Shown here: piece after piece, positions 12,083-18,005 of the stretch
Position numbering within the stretch: the stretch's first letter is position 1
Layout: the number at the start of each line of letters is the position of its first letter
From: DASUBN01 sp035691665
GTDB taxonomy: Bacteria; Pseudomonadota; Gammaproteobacteria; Natronospirales; REEB76
Direction of reading: 5' to 3'
Length of the DNA stretch: 18,005 nucleotides
Assembly (NCBI GenBank): GCA_035691665.1
Contig: DASSIS010000077.1
Span: forward strand, 1-18,005
Made by a program: the position numbers and the translations under genes
Notes under the pieces: generated by a model
Seen by the model: the letters and a program-made list of their open reading frames with translations, nothing else
What the model was told of the DNA's origin: nothing
Databases searched by the model: none

Positions 12083-13171
12083 ATGACAGGCATGCAAGCG
12101 CAGGCGCATGACACCCGCTACTGGCACCGGCTCGAGGACGGGCGGGTGCAGTGCGATGTGTGTCCGCGTGCCTGCAAGCTGCACGAAGGGCAGCGGGGGC
12201 TGTGCTTCGTGCGCGGTTGCGAGCAGGGTGCGGTCAGGCTCTACAGCTACGGCCGCTCCAGCGGCTTCTGCGTGGATCCCGTCGAGAAGAAACCCCTCAA
12301 CCATTTCTTGCCGGGCACGCCGGTGCTGTCCTTCGGCACCGCCGGCTGCAACCTGGCCTGCAAGTTCTGCCAGAACTGGGACATGTCCAAGTCCCGGGAG
12401 ATGGACCGGCTCATGGACAGCGCCGCGCCGGAAGAGCTGGCGCGCGCTGCCCGGCGCCTGGGTTGCGCCAGCATGGCCTACACCTACAACGATCCCGTGA
12501 TCTTCATGGAATACGCCATGGACGCCGCGGACGCGGGCCACGAGCTCGGCATCAGGTCCATCGCCGTCACCGCTGGGTATATCAGTCCGGAACCCAGGCT
12601 CGAGTTCTACCGGCACATGGATGCGGCCAACGTGGACCTTAAAGGCTTCACCGAAGAGTTCTACTGGAAGACCTGCGGTGGCCATCTGCAACCGGTGCTG
12701 GACACGCTGCTCTATCTCAAGCACGAGACGCAGGTGTGGTTCGAGATCACTACGCTCCTCATCCCCGGACAGAACGACTCGGATGCGGAGCTCGAGGCCG
12801 AGACCCGGTGGATCGTCGAGCAGCTGGGGCCTGAGGTGCCGCTGCACTTCACCGCCTTCCATCCCGATTACAAGATGCGGGACCTGCCGGCCACGCCCGC
12901 CACCACCCTGAGCCGTGCCCGGGACATCGCCGTCATGACCGGCGTCCGTTATTGCTATACCGGCAACGTCCACGACCCGGAGGGCAGCAGCACTTACTGT
13001 CATGCCTGCAAGGTGCGGCTCATCGAGCGGGACTGGTATGAACTGGGGGAATGGCGTCTGGATGGACAGGGCCGATGCCGGAACTGCGGCACTGTGCTCC
13101 CTGGAGTCTATGACGGCGAGCCGGGCCGATGGGGCCGTAAGCGCATGCCGGTGCGCATCGGCGCCCGCTGA
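12083..13171 (+). CDS. amrS: AmmeMemoRadiSam system radical SAM enzyme
   Basis: The 362-residue protein has the radical SAM cluster motif CNLACKFC (Cys89, 93, 96). It is preceded by a conserved Cys-rich segment, CDVCPRACKL to GLCFVRG (Cys24, 27, 31, 41, 46), as in relatives of pyruvate formate-lyase activating enzyme. TYNDPVIFMEYAMDAA, NVDLKGFTEEFYWK and TTLLIPGQND are typical of this subgroup. A C-terminal zinc-ribbon-like part uses YCHACK and RCRNCG. It should form a 5'-deoxyadenosyl radical; the substrate is unknown, and the partner proteins A and B may be targets or helpers. The ATG at 12083 is preferred (AGAG just before); a second in-frame ATG at 12092 is possible. A long upstream in-frame extension overlaps the Memo gene and is not real. 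Confidence 0.93.
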   Translation: MTGMQAQAHDTRYWHRLEDGRVQCDVCPRACKLHEGQRGLCFVRGCEQGAVRLYSYGRSSGFCVDPVEKKPLNHFLPGTPVLSFGTAGCNLACKFCQNWDMSKSREMDRLMDSAAPEELARAARRLGCASMAYTYNDPVIFMEYAMDAADAGHELGIRSIAVTAGYISPEPRLEFYRHMDAANVDLKGFTEEFYWKTCGGHLQPVLDTLLYLKHETQVWFEITTLLIPGQNDSDAELEAETRWIVEQLGPEVPLHFTAFHPDYKMRDLPATPATTLSRARDIAVMTGVRYCYTGNVHDPEGSSTYCHACKVRLIERDWYELGEWRLDGQGRCRNCGTVLPGVYDGEPGRWGRKRMPVRIGAR

Positions 13172-13227
13172 GGTCCCGTCCCGGTGATTTGTCGGCCGCG
13201 GTGAGTGGTTTTCGGGCCATGAGGCCC

Positions 13228-13233
13228 TATAAT
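13228..13233 (+). promoter_or_regulatory. Candidate -10 box for the DUF2441-like gene, flanked by an inverted repeat
   Basis: A perfect TATAAT lies 34 bases before the start codon at 13268. The -35 region (around GTGGTT, 13205-13210) is poor. The box is bracketed by GGGCC...GGCCC at 13215-13227 and a further GGCCCG after it, so stems could form on either side. These repeats may bind a regulator. Confidence 0.5.
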
Positions 13234-13267
13234 CGGCCCGGGAAAACAGAACGCCGGATAAAGGCGC

Positions 13268-13909
13268 ATGCACATAGAAAACCAGAAATTCTTCCACATC
13301 CACAAGCACAACTCGCCGAAATGGTTTGAAGGGGCGCGGCTAGGCTTTGGCTTGGAGCCCAACAACGCCTGGCGGGCCTTCGAGGCAGCGCGGCGCGGGA
13401 TCACCAACCCGAAGAGCAACGAGATCTACACCGTGGACATGGTGGCCTTGAGGGCCCTCGAGTTCTACCGCAAGCAGAAGCCCAAGGATCCGCGGCTCTC
13501 GTTCTACCACTACGACCCGGTGGTCACCCTGGCGGAGACCCTGGACAGCCTGTTCCTGGCGACGCGCATGGTGCGCGAGCTGATCTTCGAGGACGTGCGC
13601 CGCCAGCTCTATACGGCACTGCCCTCGCGCATGAGCTGCATCTGGCTGATCCCGGAAGACCCCCGCGCGGTGCGCTTCTGGCTGGACAACATGCGCGGCG
13701 ACTACAAGAAGGTGTACCGGGTCAACGCCACGGGCGAGCTGCACCGCGCCACCCAGCAGATCGTGATGGGCGACACCATCTCCATGGGCGAGTGGCGCAA
13801 GCGCGCGGTGGACTATTGGAACGGCGCCAAGGCCGAGTCCCATGACGACGAGCTGCTGTTGAGCGGCGACATCGAGGTGCTGGAGGAAGTGGAGGCGACG
13901 GAGTTCTGA
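13268..13909 (+). CDS. DUF2441-like protein, possible ADP-ribosyltransferase-like fold
   Basis: The 213-residue protein has no signal peptide or membrane segment. It opens with FFHIHKHNSPKWFEGARLGFG and has a middle region LIFEDVRRQLYTALPSRMSCIWL followed by DPRAVRFW and KKVYRVNATGELH. An N-terminal His followed by W..G, a central PSR...W/F pattern and a following strand resemble DUF2441. That family, from memory, may be related to the ADP-ribosyltransferase fold; I am unsure of this. If so, His10 or His12 would be the NAD-binding histidine. GEWRKRAVDYWNGA near the end is also DUF2441-like. The C-terminus is acidic. AAGG lies just before the ATG and a TATAAT lies upstream, so it is probably a single-gene unit. 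It converges on the aldehyde dehydrogenase with seven bases between. Confidence 0.75.
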   Translation: MHIENQKFFHIHKHNSPKWFEGARLGFGLEPNNAWRAFEAARRGITNPKSNEIYTVDMVALRALEFYRKQKPKDPRLSFYHYDPVVTLAETLDSLFLATRMVRELIFEDVRRQLYTALPSRMSCIWLIPEDPRAVRFWLDNMRGDYKKVYRVNATGELHRATQQIVMGDTISMGEWRKRAVDYWNGAKAESHDDELLLSGDIEVLEEVEATEF

Positions 13910-13916
13910 GCCGGCT

Positions 13917-15494
13917 TCAGTCCCGGGTGCGGAACATGCGCGGCAGGATCGTCGTGAAGCGGGCGAGCCCCCCGAGCCGGGCTCCGATACCCTTGCCGTA
14001 GAGTGCCGTCATCCCGCCCTTGAGCCCCTGGTAGAGGCGCTCGCTGTAGGGGTGCCAGAAGACGTTGCGGCGCGCGAGCGTGAGCCAGTCCTCCACCACC
14101 ACCTGCGGCGTGGTGGCTTCCTCGAACGCGAAGCCGCCGTGGCCGCGGCCGATCCCAGAGTTCCGGAAACCGCCCCAGGGCGTCTCGGTGAGCCCATGGG
14201 AGAGCAGGTGATCGTTCACCATCACCGCGCCGGCGGAGAGCCGGCGCGCGAGGCGCTCGCCCTTGGCGAGATCCCGCGTCCAGACGGAGCCCGCGAGTCC
14301 GTAGATGGAATCGTTGGCGAGCCGCAGGGCCTCCTCGTCGTCCTTCACCGGCATCACCCCCAGCACCGGGCCGAAGGTCTCCTCGCGCATCACCTTCATG
14401 GCGTGGTCCACGCCCGTGAGCACCGTGGGCGGGATGAAGTGGCTGCCGGCGCCGGCGGGCAGCGGCGCCTCGGCGTAGACCGTGGCGCCCCGCGACTTCG
14501 CTTCGTCCAGGTGCTGGCGCACCGTCTCCACCTGCCGGTCGGTGCAGAGGGCGCCCAAGTCCTGGTCCACGCCCACGCGCAGGGCCTCCACCTTCTGCTT
14601 CAGCAGAGCCATGAAGGGCGCGTAGACAGCCTGGTGCACGTAGAGGCGTTCCACGCCGGCGCAAGACTGGCCCGCGTTGGAGAGGCCGGCCCACACAGCG
14701 CCGGCGGCGGCGCGCTCGAGGTCCGCGTCGGCGCAGACGATCATGGCGTCTTTCCCGCCGAGCTCGAGGGAGAGGGGCGTGAGGTTGCGGGCCGCTTTCT
14801 CCATGAGCAGTTTGCCGACGCGCACCGAGCCCGTGAAGAACAGCTTGTCCACGCCGCCGGCCTCCAGGAAGAGGTCGCCGCAGAGGGGGCCATCCACGTT
14901 GAGATGCTGGAACACGTCCGCCGGGAAGCCGGCGAGGGTGAACAGCTCCGCGAGCTTTAGGCCCACGGGCAGGGTCTCGGGAGCGGTCTTGAACAGCACG
15001 ATGTTGCCGGCGAGCAGCGCCGGCACGATCTCGTGCATGGGGATGCCGAGGGGATAGTTCCAGGGGGAGATGATGCCCACCACGCCCCAGGGCAAGCGGT
15101 GCACGGTGCTGCGCTTGTTGAAGAAGAGCAGGGAACCCATGCCCAGGCGCCGCGACTTGAGATGTGCCGCGGCGTGGCGCTCGTACCAGCGGCTGCCCGT
15201 GAGGCTGGGCATGATCTCCGTGGCCAGAGCTTCGACACGGGTCTTGCCCACGCAGGCGCTGATGACCGCGGCCACGTCGTCGGTGTGTTCCAGCAGCACG
15301 CGCCGCAGTGCGGCGATATGGCGGCGCCGGTCGCTCAGGGGACGTGCGGCCCAGGCCGGCTGCGCCGCGCGCGCGCGTGCGATGGCGGCGCGTACCTCGG
15401 TGGCGGTGAGTTCCGGTGTGCGGGCGATGACCTCGCCCGTAGCCGGGTTGCGGGTGACGGTAATGCCGGCTTCGATTTCAGGGCGAGCGTTCAT
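13917..15494 (-). CDS. NAD(P)-dependent aldehyde dehydrogenase
   Basis: The 525-residue protein oxidises an aldehyde to the acid with NAD(P)+. Asn146 in ISPWNYP, the general base Glu244 in LELGGKDA and the catalytic Cys278 in NAGQSCAG are all present, as are FFTGS (219-223) and EETFGPVLGV. It ends with an extra segment of about 50 residues after the core (NVFWHPYSERLYQGLKGGM onward), as in ALDH proteins that act on hydrophobic or medium-chain aldehydes. The substrate cannot be fixed from sequence. The ATG at 15494 (MNARPEIEAG) is preferred over the longer open frame to 15716, whose extra part crosses the hairpin repeats. A clear Shine-Dalgarno sequence is lacking. Confidence 0.93.
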   Translation of the reverse strand: MNARPEIEAGITVTRNPATGEVIARTPELTATEVRAAIARARAAQPAWAARPLSDRRRHIAALRRVLLEHTDDVAAVISACVGKTRVEALATEIMPSLTGSRWYERHAAAHLKSRRLGMGSLLFFNKRSTVHRLPWGVVGIISPWNYPLGIPMHEIVPALLAGNIVLFKTAPETLPVGLKLAELFTLAGFPADVFQHLNVDGPLCGDLFLEAGGVDKLFFTGSVRVGKLLMEKAARNLTPLSLELGGKDAMIVCADADLERAAAGAVWAGLSNAGQSCAGVERLYVHQAVYAPFMALLKQKVEALRVGVDQDLGALCTDRQVETVRQHLDEAKSRGATVYAEAPLPAGAGSHFIPPTVLTGVDHAMKVMREETFGPVLGVMPVKDDEEALRLANDSIYGLAGSVWTRDLAKGERLARRLSAGAVMVNDHLLSHGLTETPWGGFRNSGIGRGHGGFAFEEATTPQVVVEDWLTLARRNVFWHPYSERLYQGLKGGMTALYGKGIGARLGGLARFTTILPRMFRTRD

Positions 15495-15544
15495 GGAAAC
15501 ATCATCTCGCCGACGGGATCGGTAAACAAGCTCGGAAGTGTCCC

Positions 15545-15720
15545 GGTCCAGGGACGGACCGTGATCAAAAGCACTGCAAGCCACGCAAGGATTCCCGCCG
15601 GGCGAAAACCACGCTTTTCGCCCGGCGGCAAGGGAAAGGCTGGGGTCCGGCGCATGCGCCGGACGGGCTCCCAGGAAGGGAGCCCTGGATTTCCGTGCAA
15701 AGCAGGAGCGACGCACGGAA
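15545..15720. repeat. Hairpin cluster between the oxygenase and aldehyde dehydrogenase genes
   Basis: Five inverted repeats lie in a 239-base gene-free gap: 15545-15560 (GGTCC/GGACC, loop AGGGAC), 15595-15628 (14-bp stem, 6-base loop), 15646-15663 (palindrome TCCGGCGCATGCGCCGGA), 15665-15685 (GGGCTCCC/GGGAGCCC, loop AGGAA) and 15691-15720 (TTCCGTGC/GCACGGAA). Segment 15640-15697 aligns with 1470-1530: both have a GGCGCATGCGCC palindrome, then CGGG, a second hairpin, and CCCTGGAYTT. Where the two differ in the stems, both partners have changed. The cluster could end ppsA-side transcripts or shape the aldehyde dehydrogenase leader on the - strand. Confidence 0.8.
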
Positions 15721-15733
15721 GCTTTCGATAGAT

Positions 15734-16384
15734 TCAGATCACGAACTGAGTCGTTTGGGCGAGCACGTCGAAGGCCACGATGGCCCGCTGTTCCGGCCCC
15801 TTGAAGGGGTAGACGTAGTGGATGTAGTAGGGGGGGAAGAGGATGAGGTCGCCGGCCTTGGGATGCAGGCGCCGGGTGAGGCTCACGCCGTGGTGGTGGG
15901 CCACGGGATGCGGGTTCAGGAACTCGATGCAGCCCTGGGGGGCCGGTTTCTCGGGCATGTCCACGTAGTAGACGCCGCTGATGAGGTTGCCGGTGGTGGG
16001 GTGCATGTGGGGAGCCTGCCAGTCCCCCTCCGACAGGATGTTGGCCCAGGAGATCACGCGGGTCTGGATGGCCTTGCCCTGCTCCTCGTAGACCTTCTCC
16101 ATGTAGCGCTGCACGCCGGGCAGGATCACCTGCTCGCGCAGCGTCTGCACCGCCGGCTCCGGGCGGTTCAGGAACATCATCTTCCGGGTGGTCTGGTAGC
16201 CGCCGTAGGTGGTGATGTGGCCCGAGAGGGCCTCGTTCTGCTTCGGGTCGCCGATGTACTGGTCGCGCAGACTGGCGATCAGCTTGGACACATCCCGGTT
16301 CACCTCGCCCAAGCCCGCGTGATGGCTCACCATCACCGTGAGGGGGAAGTGCTGCTCGAAGCTCGTGTCGGCGGTGATGCTCAC
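15734..16384 (-). CDS. Putative 2-oxoglutarate/Fe(II)-dependent oxygenase (TIGR02466-like)
   Basis: The 216-residue protein matches a family of small uncharacterised 2OG-Fe(II) oxygenases. SWANILSEGDWQAPHMHPTTGNLISGVYYV holds likely iron ligands (His126 and/or His128). FPPYYIHYVYPF contributes the distal His189, and Arg200 in PEQRAIVAFD would hold 2-oxoglutarate. The carboxylate ligand is not obvious from sequence alone. The substrate is unknown. The start is a GTG with only a weak purine stretch before it; no in-frame ATG lies nearby, and the N-terminal FPLTVMVSHHAGLGEVNRD looks complete. It begins 10 bases after the ppsA stop on the same strand, so it is probably cotranscribed with ppsA. 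Confidence 0.85.
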   Translation of the reverse strand: MSITADTSFEQHFPLTVMVSHHAGLGEVNRDVSKLIASLRDQYIGDPKQNEALSGHITTYGGYQTTRKMMFLNRPEPAVQTLREQVILPGVQRYMEKVYEEQGKAIQTRVISWANILSEGDWQAPHMHPTTGNLISGVYYVDMPEKPAPQGCIEFLNPHPVAHHHGVSLTRRLHPKAGDLILFPPYYIHYVYPFKGPEQRAIVAFDVLAQTTQFVI

Positions 16385-16394
16385 CTTAAGAGCC

Positions 16395-18005
16395 TCAGGC
16401 CTTCTTGCCGGCGAGATAGAGCCAGGTCTCCACCACCGTGTCCGGGTTCAGGGACACGCTCTCGATGCCTTGGTCCAGCAGCCACTTCGCCAGGTCCGGG
16501 TGGTCCGAGGGGCCCTGGCCGCAGATGCCGATATACTTGCCGCGCTTGCGGCAGGCCTGGATGGCCATGCTGAGCAGCGCCTTGACGGCATCGTTGCGTT
16601 CGTCGAACAGATGGGCGATGACCCCCGAGTCCCGGTCCAGCCCCAACGTGAGCTGGGTGAGGTCGTTGGAGCCGATGGAGAAGCCGTCGAAGTGTTCCAG
16701 GAAGCGGTCCGCGAGCAGCGCGTTGGAGGGTAGCTCACACATCATGATGACCTTGAGGCCGTGTTCGCCGCGCTTCAGGCCGTTGGCGGCCAGAAGTTCG
16801 GTGACCTTCTGGGCCTCCTCCAAGGTGCGCACGAAGGGGATCATGACCTGCACGTTGGCGAGGCCCATGTCCTCGCGCACGCGCTTCAAGGCCCTGCACT
16901 CGAGCTCGAAGCACTCCCGGAAGCTCGGGTCGATGTAGCGCGAGGCGCCGCGGAACCCCAGCATGGGGTTCTCCTCGTGGGGCTCGTACTGCCTTCCGCC
17001 CACGAGGTTGGCGTACTCATTGGACTTGAAGTCCGAGGTGCGCACGATCACGGGCTCCGGCGCGAAGGCCGCGGCGATGGTGGCGATGCCCTCCGCCAGG
17101 CGTTCCACGTAGAAGCTCACCGGATCCTTGTAGCCGGCCATGCGTGACTCGATCTCGCGTTTCACGTCGGCGGGCTGCTGGGCGAAGTTGAGCAGCGCCT
17201 TGGGGTGCACGCCGATCATGCGGTTGATGATGAACTCGAGCCGCGCCAGGCCCACGCCCTTGTGGGGCAGGCTGGCGAAGTCGAAGGCGCGTTCCGGCGT
17301 GCCCACGTTCATCATCACCTTGAGCGGGGCCTCGGGCATGTTGCTGAGGCTGATCTCGCGGCGCTCGAACGCGAGCTTGCCCTGGTAGATGAAGCCGGTG
17401 TCGCCCTCGGCGCAGGACACGGTGACGGGCTGGCCGTCCTTGATCTTGCGGGTGGCGTCGCCGCAGCCGACCACGGCCGGGATGCCGAGCTCGCGGGCGA
17501 TGATGGCGGCGTGGCAGGTGCGGCCGCCGCGGTTGGTGACGATGGCGGAGGCGCGCTTCATCACCGGTTCCCAGTCCGGGTCGGTCATGTCCGTCACCAG
17601 CACGTCGCCCGGCTGGATGCGCGTCATCTCGGAGAGATCCGAGACCACCTTGGCGGTGCCGGCGCCGATCTTCTGGCCGATGCTGCGGCCTTCGGCCAGC
17701 ACCGGACCACGGGCCTTGAGTTCGTAGCGCTCTAGGTTCTGGCTGCGGCGGCTCTTCACCGTCTCGGGGCGCGCCTGTAGGATGTAGACCTTCCCGTCGT
17801 GACCGTCCTTGGCCCACTCGATGTCCATGGGTCGGCCGTAGTGCTGCTCGATGACGAGCGCCTGCTTGGCGAGCTCGATCACGTCCGCATCGCTGATGCT
17901 GAAGCGGGCGCGGGCCTCGGCGTGCACGTCGATGGTCTTGACGGAGCGTCCGCCGGTCTCGCCGTAGACCATCATGATCGCCTTGCTGCCCAGGGTGCGG
18001 CGCAC
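16395..18005 (-). CDS. ppsA: Phosphoenolpyruvate synthase, C-terminal two thirds (5' end outside window)
   Basis: PEP synthase converts pyruvate and ATP to PEP, AMP and phosphate in gluconeogenesis. The frame is open to the window edge; 536 codons are visible of about 790 in the family. Seen in order: the end of the ATP-grasp part (IEWAKDGHDGKVYILQARPETV, about 62-83), the swivelling phospho-histidine domain with GGRTCHAAIIARELGIPAVVG (His165 of the fragment carries the phosphate), and the C-terminal PEP-binding barrel with GFRGASRY and GSNDLTQL. The active-site Cys495 lies in GICGQGPSDHPD. The C-terminus is complete. A 2OG-oxygenase-like gene follows directly. The assignment is secure. Confidence 0.97.
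   Translation of the reverse strand: MRRTLGSKAIMMVYGETGGRSVKTIDVHAEARARFSISDADVIELAKQALVIEQHYGRPMDIEWAKDGHDGKVYILQARPETVKSRRSQNLERYELKARGPVLAEGRSIGQKIGAGTAKVVSDLSEMTRIQPGDVLVTDMTDPDWEPVMKRASAIVTNRGGRTCHAAIIARELGIPAVVGCGDATRKIKDGQPVTVSCAEGDTGFIYQGKLAFERREISLSNMPEAPLKVMMNVGTPERAFDFASLPHKGVGLARLEFIINRMIGVHPKALLNFAQQPADVKREIESRMAGYKDPVSFYVERLAEGIATIAAAFAPEPVIVRTSDFKSNEYANLVGGRQYEPHEENPMLGFRGASRYIDPSFRECFELECRALKRVREDMGLANVQVMIPFVRTLEEAQKVTELLAANGLKRGEHGLKVIMMCELPSNALLADRFLEHFDGFSIGSNDLTQLTLGLDRDSGVIAHLFDERNDAVKALLSMAIQACRKRGKYIGICGQGPSDHPDLAKWLLDQGIESVSLNPDTVVETWLYLAGKKA

Noticed and set aside
14052..14960. A 302-codon + strand frame
   Set aside because: It is antisense to the aldehyde dehydrogenase, whose catalytic residues are all in place on the - strand.
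15495..15716. A 74-residue N-terminal extension of the aldehyde dehydrogenase
   Set aside because: It runs through hairpin repeats and has no resemblance to family N-termini.

Overview
The window is about 18 kb of high-GC chromosomal DNA from a gammaproteobacterium. The conserved blocks (dapA followed by a BamC-like lipoprotein; SRP RNA-dnaX-ybaB-recR; rsgA-M48 protease-orn) fit a lineage near Xanthomonadales/Nevskiales. That placement is inferred from protein resemblance and synteny only. I see no phage, transposase, plasmid or CRISPR genes.

Layout. 1-940: the 3' part of dapA and a short lipoprotein resembling only the disordered N-terminus of BamC. 985-1570: a tRNA-Ser(GGA) gene in a very repetitive stretch. 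Two truncated copies of its 5' end lie upstream, each joined to a hairpin cassette; a strong terminator and a run of seven hairpins lie downstream. 1600-4707: the SRP RNA gene, then dnaX, ybaB, recR and a hinT-like HIT gene, all on the + strand. 4704-4861: a perfect 20-bp palindrome and a third hairpin cassette. 4862-7126 (-): M48 protease and rsgA, separated by two tandem hairpin repeats. 7241-9965 (+): orn, a serine-racemase-like PLP enzyme, and two secreted proteins. 9979-12008 (-): a probable operon of Memo-family protein, AMMECR1-domain protein, DUF3147 membrane protein and small lipoprotein. Divergent from it at 12083-13171 is the partner radical SAM enzyme, completing an AmmeMemoRadiSam system. 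13268-13909 (+): a DUF2441-like protein. 13917-18005 (-): an aldehyde dehydrogenase, a hairpin-rich intergenic region, a 2OG-Fe(II) oxygenase-like protein and the 3' two thirds of ppsA.

Most genes are housekeeping: lysine/cell-wall precursor synthesis, protein targeting, replication and recombinational repair, ribosome assembly, nanoRNA turnover and gluconeogenic PEP synthesis.

The most unusual content is non-coding. Several intergenic regions carry compact stem-loops, often with an AGGA or AGGGA loop. They occur as cassettes with paired compensatory substitutions between copies, and some are fused to pieces of tRNA-Ser. The least understood protein content is the AmmeMemoRadiSam locus, with its attached lipoprotein and membrane gene, and the neighbouring DUF2441-like protein.
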